A DNA stretch of 64,000 bases from Methylotenera sp. GTDB lineage: Bacteria > Pseudomonadota > Gammaproteobacteria > Burkholderiales > Methylophilaceae. The stretch covers positions 1 to 64,000 of the forward strand of contig NZ_JAQSDC010000060.1 of assembly GCF_029945705.1 (NCBI RefSeq), read 5' to 3'. Both the position numbers and the translations under genes were made by a program. The notes beneath the pieces are model-generated. The model was not told the DNA's origin and did not search any database. It saw only the letters and a list, made by a program, of their open reading frames with translations. Positions 45,306 through 55,122 of this stretch are shown piece after piece. Position 1 is the stretch's first letter; every line of letters begins with the position of its first letter.

Positions 45306-47135
45306 ATGCAAAATATTTTGAATATTCTTAGATTAATTCGCAAATCTTTAATCAAACATAAGCTTTATGCGAATTTACATGCATTAGTTGTTTCTATGGT
45401 CTTGGCGGTTTTATTGATGCAAGCGGGATCGTTGTTTTTGTTTGACTATATTCCAGATCATCTTTCCGTCATTCATCGCGCCTATCAGGATCAATCAACA
45501 TGGAAACTAGGTGTAAGCCAACTCGAAAGCAACTTTAATCAAAAGGAAGAAATTTTTAATCGATTAAATGAGAGTCAAAGTGAATTTGAAGATGTTTTAT
45601 ATTCATGGGCTAAAAATCAAAAAGATACAAAGTTAGATATTGCATACAAAAAACTATTATCAGCGCGAAGAGATTTTGCAAATACAAGAGTACATGGAGA
45701 TGAAAAAGACATATTGATTGATAAAGGGCAGGGCGTTATTAAGGCTTACGACGACTTTGTTGCTGCTGCGGAAAAAGATATTGTCATCAAGCAATCTTTA
45801 GTTTCATTACTTCAATTAGTTTGCTTAATACTGGTGTTTTGCATAGGCGCTTGCATTATGTTGATGTCATGGAATATTCTGGTCAATCGACTCGGCAAAA
45901 TAATTGCTTCTGTGCCCAATGGTTTAATTTTAAGTGAGGGTAATAAGCAATTTGATGATGAGTTTGAGTTACTTGAAAGGCTGACTGCTGAAATGGCTGC
46001 CCGCCTTGAGGGTATACAGGTTGAAACTAAGTGGATCAATAAAACCAGCACTGAAAAAATGCGGAAAATGATTCTTTCACAGGATTTCTTGTTAAAACTC
46101 ACTAAATTGATTGGAAACTCTGGATTAAGCGAGCTCACAATTAAAAAGACACTTTATTCACTTGAGCGTACTTTAGGTGTGAGTAATGCAGCATTGGTTT
46201 TTAGTGAAAAAGGATCGAGAATCTCCGCGCAGCGCGCGCTATTCTCTAGCTATTGGCCACTGACTTTTGATGAGAGCATGTTTGATGAAAGTAATAATCA
46301 AATTTTGGTCAATCACGAAACCAAGTTAATTAAAGGTGAGTGTGTGCAATGCGTCACGATTCCTCTGCCAAGCCCTAATGGTTGGTTGGGGATATTATTA
46401 TTAGAAACAGAAGCAAATCATTATTTTGAAGATACAGAATTACAATTATTTGAAGTGACCGCTCAGATGTTGGCTTTATCTATGGGATTCCAAGCCAAAG
46501 AGCAGGAAAGTCGGCGTGTGGCATTATTAGAAGAACGCGCAGTGATTGCTAGAGAGCTGCATGACTCACTTGCACAATCATTGTCATATATGAAGTTTCA
46601 AATTGCACGTTTGCAGACTAATTTTAGCGCGCAATTGATTGAATCTGGCGCAGAAACTATCGTGAATGACATGCGTGAAGGCTTAGATAATGCCTATCGG
46701 GAATTGCGCGAGTTACTGACTACATTTAGAGTGCAGATGGATGTTCGTGGGCTTGATCATGTGCTGGAAGAAGCGATTGAAGAGTTTTCCCAACGATCGA
46801 GCTTGAATATTACGCTTGATAATCGTTTGCAAGAATGTCGACTGAGCGTCAATGAAGAGTTTCATTTACTGCATGTGGTACGAGAGGCATTATCAAACAT
46901 TGTGCGACATTCAGGTGCAGAAAAAGTCACCATTGCACTCGTTTTACAGTCTTCCGGGGACGTGATAGTAACCATTGATGATGATGGTAACGGCGTAGCG
47001 TTTGACAAGACTAAACCGCATCACTACGGCCTGGCGATTATGACGGAACGTGCACATTGCCTAGGTGGGAAAATTGACATTCTCCCCAGGCGCCTTGGTG
47101 GGACGCGTGTCAGGCTGTTATTTCATCCAAAATAG
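45306..47135 (+). CDS. NarX-like sensor histidine kinase
   Basis: A 609-residue kinase. Two membrane helices (about 25-45 and 165-188) bracket a helical periplasmic region of roughly 120 residues. A GAF-like domain (about 260-395) follows, then the HisKA_3 box VIARELHDSLAQSLSYMKFQ with phospho-His near residue 419. The HATPase_c domain includes HVVREALSNIVRHS and a final GLAIMTERAHCLGG motif. This is the NarX/NarQ plan, but the nitrate P-box (GSLRMQSYR in NarX) is not seen, so another ligand is expected. Its response regulator follows. Confidence 0.85.
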   Translation: MQNILNILRLIRKSLIKHKLYANLHALVVSMVLAVLLMQAGSLFLFDYIPDHLSVIHRAYQDQSTWKLGVSQLESNFNQKEEIFNRLNESQSEFEDVLYSWAKNQKDTKLDIAYKKLLSARRDFANTRVHGDEKDILIDKGQGVIKAYDDFVAAAEKDIVIKQSLVSLLQLVCLILVFCIGACIMLMSWNILVNRLGKIIASVPNGLILSEGNKQFDDEFELLERLTAEMAARLEGIQVETKWINKTSTEKMRKMILSQDFLLKLTKLIGNSGLSELTIKKTLYSLERTLGVSNAALVFSEKGSRISAQRALFSSYWPLTFDESMFDESNNQILVNHETKLIKGECVQCVTIPLPSPNGWLGILLLETEANHYFEDTELQLFEVTAQMLALSMGFQAKEQESRRVALLEERAVIARELHDSLAQSLSYMKFQIARLQTNFSAQLIESGAETIVNDMREGLDNAYRELRELLTTFRVQMDVRGLDHVLEEAIEEFSQRSSLNITLDNRLQECRLSVNEEFHLLHVVREALSNIVRHSGAEKVTIALVLQSSGDVIVTIDDDGNGVAFDKTKPHHYGLAIMTERAHCLGGKIDILPRRLGGTRVRLLFHPK

Positions 47136-47221
47136 CTATAAACACTGTGGATTAGTAATTAATTAAGGCGTAAATAAAAATGAATTTAGACAAAAGTGAA
47201 CATAAATAAGTGGAGAGCAAT

Positions 47222-47860
47222 ATGACCAAACCTACATCTGTCATCATTATCGATGATCACGCCTTGTTCCGTCGGGGCGTCAGTCAAATGATCTCGGCAG
47301 ATCCAGCGTTCGTTGTCATTGGCGAGGCTGCTTCTGGTGCTGAGGGTTTGTTATTGGCAGAGCAGTTGAAGCCAGATTTAGCGTTGATTGATTTAAACAT
47401 GAAGGGCATGAATGGTATCGAAACGCTCTCACGTATTAAAGAGGCGAAGCTAGAGTCAAAATGTATTGTGCTAACTGTATCAGATGCTGAGGCGGATTTA
47501 CTTGAAGCTTTGCGTGCAGGTGCTGATGGCTATCTATTAAAAGATATGGAACCAGAAGACCTTTGTGATAATTTAAAAAAGGCAATGTCAGGCGTTACCG
47601 TTTTACATGAGAGCCTCACAGAAATTCTTAAAAACGCGCTAATTAGCCCGTCTTTAAGTCGAAGCGAGGAAGAAGTTTCATTGACTGAGCGTGAAAGAGA
47701 AATACTCGAGTGTTTGGCAAATGGCTTGAACAATAAGACTATTGCACGTTCTTTGGGCATCAGTGACACAACCGTTAAAGTACACATCAAACATTTGCTG
47801 AGTAAGCTAAAGTTAACCAGTCGGCTAGAAGCAGCCGTTTGGGCACATAGAAAAAAATAG
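47222..47860 (+). CDS. NarL-family response regulator
   Basis: A 212-residue NarL-like regulator. The receiver domain has IIDDHALFRRGV (Asp11-12) and the phospho-acceptor Asp57 in LIDLNMKGMNG, with DGYLLKDMEPEDL matching NarL. LuxR-type HTH: LTEREREILECLANGLNNKTIARSLGI, then the recognition helix TTVKVHIKHLLSKLKL, where TVKVHxKH of NarL (Lys188, Val189, Lys192) is kept. It should therefore bind NarL-like heptamers, and such sites occur at several amine promoters here. ATG 47222 follows GGAGAG. Paired with the upstream kinase. Confidence 0.9.
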   Translation: MTKPTSVIIIDDHALFRRGVSQMISADPAFVVIGEAASGAEGLLLAEQLKPDLALIDLNMKGMNGIETLSRIKEAKLESKCIVLTVSDAEADLLEALRAGADGYLLKDMEPEDLCDNLKKAMSGVTVLHESLTEILKNALISPSLSRSEEEVSLTEREREILECLANGLNNKTIARSLGISDTTVKVHIKHLLSKLKLTSRLEAAVWAHRKK

Positions 47861-47885
47861 ACCAAGTCGGCTGGACGTTAATCAA

Positions 47886-48299
47886 TTGAAAAATCTAGAT
47901 CCCCAACACGAAATTTGCAAGGCAAGAAGACGTTATAACCACGCTATTTTGCATCGAGATGTAGATGCAATTTGTAGGTTCTTTGCCCCAGACTATTTTG
48001 TGATGACAGGACGAGGTGTTCAGTCAAGAGGAATACAAGAACAGCATCGGCGCTGGTCAGAATCATTTAATTCTGACCCTATTGTTTGTTATAGAAGACG
48101 AACAACAGGTTTAAGTGTTCGTAAGCAATTTGCATGTGCTGAAGAGCTTGGAAGCTGGGTGGGAAAATACTCTCTAAATCAAAGAGTTGTTTTGGTGGGT
48201 GGAGTTTATTCAGCAAAATGGCAAATGCAGCAGAATGGAGAATGGTTAATTCAAGCGGAAGTTTTCACTACTTTAAAATCGTTTACCGTTAAGGCTTAA
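47886..48299 (+). CDS. SnoaL/NTF2-like protein
   Basis: A 137-residue protein with an NTF2-like fold pattern: helix RRRYNHAILHRDVDAICRFFAPDYFVMTGRG, then strands ending GGVYSAKWQMQQNGEWLIQAEVF, as in SnoaL/DUF4440 proteins. The start appears to be TTG at 47886, as no earlier in-frame ATG exists and the next ATG is inside the fold. It has a poor ribosome site and lies 26 bases after the NarL-like gene. The substrate is unknown, and a link to signalling cannot be claimed. Confidence 0.6.
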   Translation: MKNLDPQHEICKARRRYNHAILHRDVDAICRFFAPDYFVMTGRGVQSRGIQEQHRRWSESFNSDPIVCYRRRTTGLSVRKQFACAEELGSWVGKYSLNQRVVLVGGVYSAKWQMQQNGEWLIQAEVFTTLKSFTVKA

Positions 48300-48437
48300 C
48301 GTTTTAATCATATATTTTTAATTGTAATTAACTATCCTCGCTGAAGTTATATAAGGTAATTGAAAGCCTCTCGGACTTGCCAACCAACGTTTTCTCATGC
48401 CATAGTGGTAAATATACACATAGATAGGTTGTAAGTA

Positions 48438-49199
48438 ATGTTAGCAATTATTGGCGGTACAGGTTTAACTCAGTTAGATAATTTAGAAATCACAAGACGT
48501 TTGATTGTACGCACACCCTATGGCGAGCCTTCACAGCCACTCATATTTGGCAAAATTGAAGGTCGTGAAGTGGTGTTTTTAGCGCGCCATGGTAACGGAC
48601 ACACCATTCCTCCGCATGAAGTTAATTATCGGGCGAATATTTCAGCACTACATTTACAGGGTGTTACTGAAATTGCCGCTGTAGCCACGGTGGGCGGTAT
48701 TCATAAAGACTTAGCGCCAGGTGTTATTGCAATGCCCCACCAAATTATTGACTATACGCATGGCAGAAAAAATACATATTTTGATGGTATTGATTTGCCA
48801 GTCAAACATATTGATTTTACAGAGCCGTATTGTCCAGACTTGCGTTCAAAATGGGAGCAAGCAGCCAAGACGATTGGCGAGCCTTTAGTCACCACTGGTG
48901 TGTATGCAGCCATGCAAGGCCCGAGGCTGGAAACTGCTGCTGAAATCAATCGACTTGAGCGCGACGGCGCCACAATGGTCGGTATGACGGGCATGCCAGA
49001 AGCTGCCCTCTCTCGAGAGCTAGGCATCAGCTATGCAGCCATTTGTCCTGTAGCTAACCACGCAGCAGGGCGTGGCGATAGTCTGCACGGTATTCAATAC
49101 GAAGAGTTAGTTGAGAATTTAAATCAAACCATGGTGCGAGTGCGTAACATTATTGCGCAGCTAGTTAAACAAAACGGGTTTAATCACAATAAGAGTTAA
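48438..49199 (+). CDS. mtiP: S-methyl-5'-thioinosine phosphorylase
   Basis: A 253-residue MTAP/PNP-family phosphorylase. MLAIIGGTGLTQLDNLE at the N-terminus has the phosphate-binding IGGTG. FLARHGNGHTIPPHEVNYRAN and GVYAAMQGPRLETAAEINRLERDGATMVGMTGMPEAALSRE are family motifs. Proteobacterial members of this branch mostly use methylthioinosine or methylthioadenosine. It salvages purine and methylthioribose after polyamine synthesis. Specificity cannot be read here. It lies 21 bases before def. Confidence 0.85.
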   Translation: MLAIIGGTGLTQLDNLEITRRLIVRTPYGEPSQPLIFGKIEGREVVFLARHGNGHTIPPHEVNYRANISALHLQGVTEIAAVATVGGIHKDLAPGVIAMPHQIIDYTHGRKNTYFDGIDLPVKHIDFTEPYCPDLRSKWEQAAKTIGEPLVTTGVYAAMQGPRLETAAEINRLERDGATMVGMTGMPEAALSRELGISYAAICPVANHAAGRGDSLHGIQYEELVENLNQTMVRVRNIIAQLVKQNGFNHNKS

Positions 49200-49220
49200 A
49201 CAAAAGGATAGTTAAACAAG

Positions 49221-49769
49221 ATGGCAGTTAAACCAGTGTTACGCATGGGTGAACCGTGTTTGCTACTTAAAGCAGCTCCAGTTGAAAAATTTGATACGCC
49301 TGAGCTACATAGTTTGATTCAAGATTTAGAAGATACCATGCAGGCAATGAGTGGCGCGGGCATTGCCGCACCGCAAATTGGCGAAAGCTTACGTGTAGTT
49401 ATTTTTGGCCAAAAATCTACTGATGAAAGTAAAAATTCACGTTACCCAGACGCTGATGCAGTGCCATACACCGTACTCATTAATCCCGTGATTACACCAA
49501 TAAGTGACGATGTGGAAGATGGTTGGGAAGGGTGCTTGTCAGTGCCAGGCATGCGAGGCATAGTGCCACGCTATCTACGCTTACATTACGCAGGCTTCGA
49601 TCAATACGGAAATCCTATTGATCGATTAGTAAGCGGGTTTCATGCGCGCGTAGTGCAACACGAATGTGACCACTTGGATGGCGTACTATATCCAATGCGC
49701 ATTAAAAATCTAAAAGATTTTGGCTATACGGAAGTGTTTTTCCTTGGACAAAATATTATTGACGATTGA
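49221..49769 (+). CDS. def: Peptide deformylase
   Basis: A 182-residue deformylase with all three motifs: [12 protein letters not shown] (motif 1), [11 protein letters not shown] (motif 2, metal Cys) and [13 protein letters not shown] (motif 3, the HExxH metal site). It removes the N-formyl group from new proteins. The length is usual. The start is a clean ATG after AAAGGATAG. No fmt partner is next to it; tRNA-Ser follows downstream. Confidence 0.93.
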   Translation: MAVKPVLRMGEPCLLLKAAPVEKFDTPELHSLIQDLEDTMQAMSGAGIAAPQIGESLRVVIFGQKSTDESKNSRYPDADAVPYTVLINPVITPISDDVEDGWEGCLSVPGMRGIVPRYLRLHYAGFDQYGNPIDRLVSGFHARVVQHECDHLDGVLYPMRIKNLKDFGYTEVFFLGQNIIDD

Positions 49770-49832
49770 GGCTTCCATATTACAAATTCTTTGCTATAAT
49801 CCTGCTTTCGCTGAAATTGATGCGGAAATGAA

Positions 49833-49922
49833 GGAAGAGTGGCAGAGCGGTTTAATGCTACAGTCTTGAAAACTGTCGTGGGTGCGAGCCCACCGTGAGT
49901 TCGAATCTCACCTCTTCCGCCA
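49833..49922 (+). tRNA. tRNA-Ser (anticodon TGA)
   Basis: The 90-base gene GGAAGAGTGGCAGAGCGG to CTCTTCCGCCA folds with acceptor GGAAGAG/CTCTTCC, an anticodon stem ACAGT..ACTGT with loop CTTGAAA (anticodon TGA), a long class II variable arm TCGTGGGTGCGAGCCCACCG and T-loop GTTCGAATC. The CCA is encoded. A good -10 (TATAAT, 49795-49800) lies 33 bases upstream. It is followed by a perfect 20-bp terminator hairpin. Confidence 0.95.
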
Positions 49923-49930
49923 AGCACACT

Positions 49931-49982
49931 AAACCCAGTATTTTATAACCAAATCAATAGGTTATAAAATACTGGGTTTTTC
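49931..49982 (+). terminator. Terminator after tRNA-Ser
   Basis: Positions 49931-49950 and 49960-49979 are perfect 20-bp inverted complements with a 9-base loop, and a run of T residues follows to 49982. Confidence 0.9.
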
Positions 49983-49989
49983 CATTTCA

Positions 49990-50565
49990 CACGCGTGTAT
50001 AGATGCCTACATCTACTATTACATCCTTTCTATAGATGCTCTAAACTATAACGATGTCTATCAGCGCGAGGAAAGCCCCATCATTATTACCCGCCACGCA
50101 AAACTATATGCTGCGATTTTTTCTGAACTACTCACTATGCGAAATAAACAACAGATTTTTGTGGTTTTGCCGCTTCGTAGAAAGGCTAGGACACTACTCC
50201 TGCAATCGAGGAATCAGCACTGCATTAATTTGAGTGGCCTATCTTATTTATGCCAGTGATTTTTTCTGCAGAACAAGATAATCCGCGCACTGTGATCATC
50301 GGTTGCTGGAAGTTTCTGGATTTGGCATTGACCAATTAACCAAGTCTAACTTCATGTAATATTAAAGCCGAATTTAGGAAGAGTAACTTCAAGGTTGGGA
50401 GGTTGTGTGGCAATAAATCCCTATGGAGTTTGCCTACGAAAGTAGGAGGTACCATTGAATAATGCTAGATGTGTTTGTGTAGGCAGGTTTATATCTAAAG
50501 TGCAGGACTTTGAAGATTAACTTATAGATTTACGTGTGATTTTTTGCGAATCAACCACTTAATGT
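49990..50565. other. Gene-poor region between tRNA-Ser and tRNA-Glu
   Basis: About 575 bases with no credible gene. A 61-codon open frame (about 50054-50236 on the plus strand) begins at an ATG but has no ribosome site or recognisable motif, and a neighbouring frame is also open. It may be degraded coding sequence between tRNA genes, a frequent integration site. No inverted repeats or attachment sequence were seen. Confidence 0.4.
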
Positions 50566-50570
50566 TGTAT

Positions 50571-50646
50571 TGGCGTCCCCACGGGGATTCGAACCCCGGT
50601 CGCCTCCGTGAAAGGGAGGTGTCCTAGGCCTCTAGACGATGGGGAC
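50571..50646 (-). tRNA. tRNA-Glu (anticodon TTC)
   Basis: On the minus strand the 76-base gene starts GTCCCCATCGTCTAGAGG and ends CCCCGTGGGGACGCCA. The acceptor stem pairs GTCCCCA with TGGGGAC, the anticodon arm reads CCTCCCTTTCACGGAGG with anticodon TTC, and the T-arm is GGGGTTCGAATCCCC. CCA is encoded. It lies 89 bases downstream of tRNA-Ala on the same strand. Confidence 0.95.
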
Positions 50647-50735
50647 CTAAGAATTTCTGTACCGTATTACAAGTGCAACATCATACTACAAAACACATAA
50701 TTATCTAAGCAGAATTTTAGTAATTTTTGCATTTT

Positions 50736-50811
<76 letters not shown>

Positions 50812-50962
50812 AATCTACATCCATTTCGCTGTTGATTTACTTGCGTCATCAGCGAGGCGCCATATTAATGATGGTGTGAACTATTGTCAATGACTTTCAC
50901 CAGCATTTTTGAATTGTTGCGAATTTATTTCACAGTTACATTTAAAAACTAGTACTTTAAAA

Positions 50963-51409
50963 CTAGCCGCGAATATTCGATTGACTCTCAAATTGGGTGA
51001 GTTCAACACGAGGTAGTGGTTGCCAACCAGTTTTGCGATGCTCAGCAACTACATTGGTAAATACTCCGCCTCGCACATAGAACTTTGCAGTGACACGCAT
51101 GAATTTTGGTTGAGTGGCTGCAACTAGGTCATCTAATATCATATTGGTCACGGCTTCATGAAAACAGCCTTCATCACGGAAAGACCACATATATAGCTTT
51201 AAGCTTTTTAATTCAACGCAGGTTTGGTCTGGTATGTAGTCTAAATAAATAACGGCAAAATCTGGTTGACCTGTTTTTGGACAAAGACAAGTGAACTCTG
51301 GAATTTCCATATGGATATGAAAGTCACGCGCCTGATTTGGATTTTCAAACGTTTCTAATGTTTTAGTGGGTTGTGCGGTTGGTTTGCCGCCGATTGATTG
51401 TGTAGTCAT
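50963..51409 (-). CDS. queF: NADPH-dependent 7-cyano-7-deazaguanine reductase QueF
   Basis: A 148-residue type I QueF, reducing preQ0 to preQ1 in queuosine synthesis. [19 protein letters not shown] holds the catalytic Cys, and the QueF motif [20 protein letters not shown] holds the NADPH and substrate residues. The length is normal for the short type. It is divergent from smc across about 90 bases. No preQ1 riboswitch was recognised upstream. Confidence 0.93.
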   Translation of the reverse strand: MTTQSIGGKPTAQPTKTLETFENPNQARDFHIHMEIPEFTCLCPKTGQPDFAVIYLDYIPDQTCVELKSLKLYMWSFRDEGCFHEAVTNMILDDLVAATQPKFMRVTAKFYVRGGVFTNVVAEHRKTGWQPLPRVELTQFESQSNIRG

Positions 51410-51501
51410 ATGGTGTTTTTGGGGTGTTTTTGCTTAAAAAAAGTTATTATACTAGCTTATAAAATTCTACAAAAATTTAGCTTAACTAATTTCTATTCAA
51501 T

Positions 51502-54500
51502 TTGCGTTTAACTCACTTAAAACTGGCTGGCTTTAAATCGTTTGTTGACCCAACAACGTTGCATATCCATGGTCAGCGCGTGGGCGTAGTTGGGCCTAAT
51601 GGTTGCGGTAAGTCTAACGTGATGGAGTCTGTGCGTTGGGTACTAGGTGAGTCTTCAGCTAAAGAAATGCGTGGCGACAGCATGGATGCCGTTATTTTTA
51701 ACGGGTCTGGTAATCGTAAACCAATTTCACGCGCCAGCGTGGAGCTAATATTTGATAACAGCTTGGGCGGTGCGACGGGCGAATGGAGCCAGTACGCGGA
51801 GATTTCCGTTAAGCGCGTGATTGAGCGTGATAAAGGTTCCACTTACTATATTAATAATACTGTTGTGCGCCGTCGCGATGTGGCTGATTTATTTTTAGGT
51901 ACAGGTTTGGGTGGTCGAGCTTACGCCATTATTGGTCAAAATACGATTAATCGTATTGTTGAAGCTAAGCCAGAAGAGTTGCGTATTTTCTTAGAGGAAG
52001 CAGCTGGTATTAGTAAATATAAGGAACGCCGTCGCGAAACCGAGCTACGTTTGCGTGACACGCGCGAGAATCTCACTAGAGTGGAAGATATTCTGCGTGA
52101 GTTGGATAAGCAAATAGCACGCTTGCAGTCTCAGGCAGTTGTTGCAACGGAATATCATCGTTTACAAGCAGCTTTAACTATTACTAAAGGTCAGGTATGG
52201 CTGCTTAAAAAACGTGACGCCAGCGCACAATGGGAGAAAGCTCAGCGTCAGGTAGAAAAGCTAGTGAATGAGCTTGAAGCGCAAATGGCTAGCTTGAGAA
52301 GCAATGAAAGTGCGTTGGAAATAGCTAGGCAGCAAAATTTTACTGCAACTGAGGCCGTTAATCAGGCACAGGCTAAGTATTATGAAGCGAATGCAGAGGT
52401 TTCGAATCTTGAAAATCAAGTGAAAAATACCGCTGATGCACGTGAGCGCATGCAGTTACAGTTACAGCAAATCAATACTCAATTAGAGAAAAACATCACG
52501 CAGCGAAGTAATTTCCAAGAAAATTTATTAAGCGCTAATAATGAATTGCAATTAGCGAATACAGATTTTTCAGCGGCTGAATTAGTAGTAAAAGAAGCGC
52601 GTGAGGCTGTTCCAGCTTTATCTGAGCTCTATCAACAAGCATTGACGACCTTTAACGCTAGCCAAACAGCACTAACTCACGCTGAGCAGCGCTTAAAATT
52701 AGAGCAGGCTAATATTGGGCATATTGCGCGCACCGTAACCGAAACAAACGGGCAGTTGCAGCGCTTGCAGCAGAGTTTGAATAGCATTCAATTTCCTTCG
52801 GATGAAGTGTTAGTGGAGAAAGAATCGCAACTGGCTAAAGCTGAAGCCGAGATTGCTAGCTTAGAAAAGCATGCGGCTGATGTATTACAAAATGAGCAAT
52901 CGCTTAATCTATCACTTAAAGCAAGTCGAGATGCTCATTTAGCGCAACAGCGAGAGTTAAATTTATTAGAAGCTGAGATAGGTTCTTTAAATAAAATTCA
53001 GCAAACTATGCGTAATGGTAATAATGAGGCAGCGCTATCAAGCTGGCTAAAAAATGCTGGGCTAGATAATAATGCGCGTATTTGGCAAAAAATTAGTATT
53101 AAGTCAGGCTGGGAAACCGCTCTGGAGTCGGCTTTGGGCGCAAGGTTAAATGCGCTTACTGCTTCTGAAGTTAATATGGCTACTAAGCTACCAGTGAATA
53201 GACCACCTAGTGCGCTAAGTTTAGCTATCACGTCTGATTTAGTCACTGCGGGCAATGTTGCCGCTAACCTGCACCAAACTACACTATATTCATTGATAGA
53301 AAGAATTACACCAGACTTGCAAGCCGTGCTGCAAGATTGGCTGGCAGATGCATATGTGCTTGAGGATGGGGTGGATATTAATGTTTCGCGTAAAACCTTG
53401 GCTTACGGTGAGTACTTGGTGAACAAACAAGGTGACATATATACCACGCAAAGTGTGAGCTACTTTGGCGCACAATCTATGTTGCACGGTGTGCTGGAAA
53501 GACAGGCTCAACTTGATGCACTGGTAAAAAGGTTGCCAGATTTACAAGGGAATTTAGTGCTTGCTGGTAATCAAGTCAGTGAACTGGAGCAGCAATTGCA
53601 AACCTTGCGCCATGAACATCAAACACGCAACTTGCAATTAAAAACAGTGACGCAGCAGGCGCATCAATTAAGCTTGGCGCTACAACAGCTCAAACAACAG
53701 CAATCGAATGCTTTGCAGCGAGAAAAAACCTTGCTAGCAGATAACGCATTGGCGAATGAGAAATTACTTAAACTTAAAACAGAAACCACATTGAAAGAGC
53801 AGTTAGTGGCTGAGATTTCACATGGCCTTCAACAGTTACAGCATGAAAAAGACTTAGCTGATAAAAATAGGCAGCAAGCAGAGTTGGCATTTAATGAAGC
53901 ACGAAATCAATTGCAAGTGTTGGAGCGTTCGCATCAAGAAAAGTCTTTTAATATTAAATTAAATAATAATAATATCAATGAATTAAATAATAAAATTAAT
54001 TATTTACTTGAGGAAAATTCAAGTCTTAAATTACGCTGCAATGAAGTAGAAACAACATTAGCCGCCACCAAAATGGAAGCATTAAAAGCTAATTTAGAAA
54101 CCGCGATTAACAATAAACAACAGCAAGAGCTCACTTTGACCAATGCACGGAACCAAATGAGTGATTGTGAACAGGCTTTGCAACAGCAAGAGCGCATGCG
54201 CATGCAGAACGAACAATTGTTGCATCCATTGCGAGATAAGCGGGAAGCAAGTCGGCTAAGCGAGCAAGAAGCACGTTTGTATTTTGAACAATGTCAGGCT
54301 GAGTTATCAGCATCGCAATTGAGCGAAACTGAACTCACTGAGCATCTAACGGCAAATGGTGGTGAGAATAAGCTCAAAGTGATTGATTTAGAAAGCAAAC
54401 GCGATAGACTCTCTCTTGATATAGAAGAGTTAGGCGCGGTAAATCTAGCGGCTATTCAAGAACTAGAAACCGAACAAACACGTAAACAATATTTGGATAG

Positions 54501-55053
54501 TCAATGTAAAGACTTAACCGATGCTAGCGAAACATTAGAAGAGGCTATTCGCAAGATAGACAAAGAAACTAGAGGGCGCTTGCAAGCCACGTTTGATGAA
54601 GCTAACCGCCACTTTATGGAGTTGTTCACTACCTTGTTTGGTGGTGGGCAAGCTAGATTAGAGCTGTTAGGTGAAGAGATATTAGATACAGGCATGCAGG
54701 TTTTTGCACAACCACCTGGTAAGAAAAACAGCACGATACATTTGTTATCTGGCGGGGAAAAAGCACTTACCGCATTAGCTTTGGTATTTGCTTTGTTTAG
54801 ATTAAATCCAGCACCATTTTGCTTGATGGATGAGGTGGATGCGCCTTTGGATGACAGCAATACTGAGCGTTTTTGCACAATGGTGAAAAAAATGTCTGAG
54901 AAAACACAATTTTTATACGTAAGTCATAATAAAATAACCATGGAAATGGCGCAGCAATTGATAGGTGTTACTATGCAAGAGTCTGGTGTTTCACGTATTG
55001 TGGATGTGGATATGGAAGCTGCAGTTCGTATGATCGAAGAAGCCGTAGTTTAA
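51502..55053 (+). CDS. smc: Chromosome segregation protein SMC
   Basis: A 1183-residue SMC ATPase. The N-terminal head has Walker A VVGPNGCGKSNVMES (about residue 32). Long coiled coils (about 170-500 and 650-1010) flank a hinge near residues 510-640. The C-terminal head has the signature LLSGGEKALTALAL (about residue 1085) and Walker B CLMDEVDAPLDD. The start is TTG at 51502, the only start just before the conserved RLTHLKLAGFKSFVDPT. It condenses chromosomes with ScpA/ScpB, not seen here. It is followed by zipA. Confidence 0.95.
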   Translation: MRLTHLKLAGFKSFVDPTTLHIHGQRVGVVGPNGCGKSNVMESVRWVLGESSAKEMRGDSMDAVIFNGSGNRKPISRASVELIFDNSLGGATGEWSQYAEISVKRVIERDKGSTYYINNTVVRRRDVADLFLGTGLGGRAYAIIGQNTINRIVEAKPEELRIFLEEAAGISKYKERRRETELRLRDTRENLTRVEDILRELDKQIARLQSQAVVATEYHRLQAALTITKGQVWLLKKRDASAQWEKAQRQVEKLVNELEAQMASLRSNESALEIARQQNFTATEAVNQAQAKYYEANAEVSNLENQVKNTADARERMQLQLQQINTQLEKNITQRSNFQENLLSANNELQLANTDFSAAELVVKEAREAVPALSELYQQALTTFNASQTALTHAEQRLKLEQANIGHIARTVTETNGQLQRLQQSLNSIQFPSDEVLVEKESQLAKAEAEIASLEKHAADVLQNEQSLNLSLKASRDAHLAQQRELNLLEAEIGSLNKIQQTMRNGNNEAALSSWLKNAGLDNNARIWQKISIKSGWETALESALGARLNALTASEVNMATKLPVNRPPSALSLAITSDLVTAGNVAANLHQTTLYSLIERITPDLQAVLQDWLADAYVLEDGVDINVSRKTLAYGEYLVNKQGDIYTTQSVSYFGAQSMLHGVLERQAQLDALVKRLPDLQGNLVLAGNQVSELEQQLQTLRHEHQTRNLQLKTVTQQAHQLSLALQQLKQQQSNALQREKTLLADNALANEKLLKLKTETTLKEQLVAEISHGLQQLQHEKDLADKNRQQAELAFNEARNQLQVLERSHQEKSFNIKLNNNNINELNNKINYLLEENSSLKLRCNEVETTLAATKMEALKANLETAINNKQQQELTLTNARNQMSDCEQALQQQERMRMQNEQLLHPLRDKREASRLSEQEARLYFEQCQAELSASQLSETELTEHLTANGGENKLKVIDLESKRDRLSLDIEELGAVNLAAIQELETEQTRKQYLDSQCKDLTDASETLEEAIRKIDKETRGRLQATFDEANRHFMELFTTLFGGGQARLELLGEEILDTGMQVFAQPPGKKNSTIHLLSGGEKALTALALVFALFRLNPAPFCLMDEVDAPLDDSNTERFCTMVKKMSEKTQFLYVSHNKITMEMAQQLIGVTMQESGVSRIVDVDMEAAVRMIEEAVV

Positions 55054-55122
55054 TAAAGTTATCGTTTTAAAAGCGTTATGGAAAGCAATGATGATGAGAG
55101 CAATTTTGAAAGTTAAATGTAA

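Noticed and set aside
47210-47221. GTG start for the NarL-like regulator
   Set aside because: The GTG overlaps the ribosome site GGAGAG that serves the ATG at 47222.
50054-50236. Short open frame between tRNA-Ser and tRNA-Glu
   Set aside because: No ribosome site, no family motif, and another frame is equally open; not supported as a gene.
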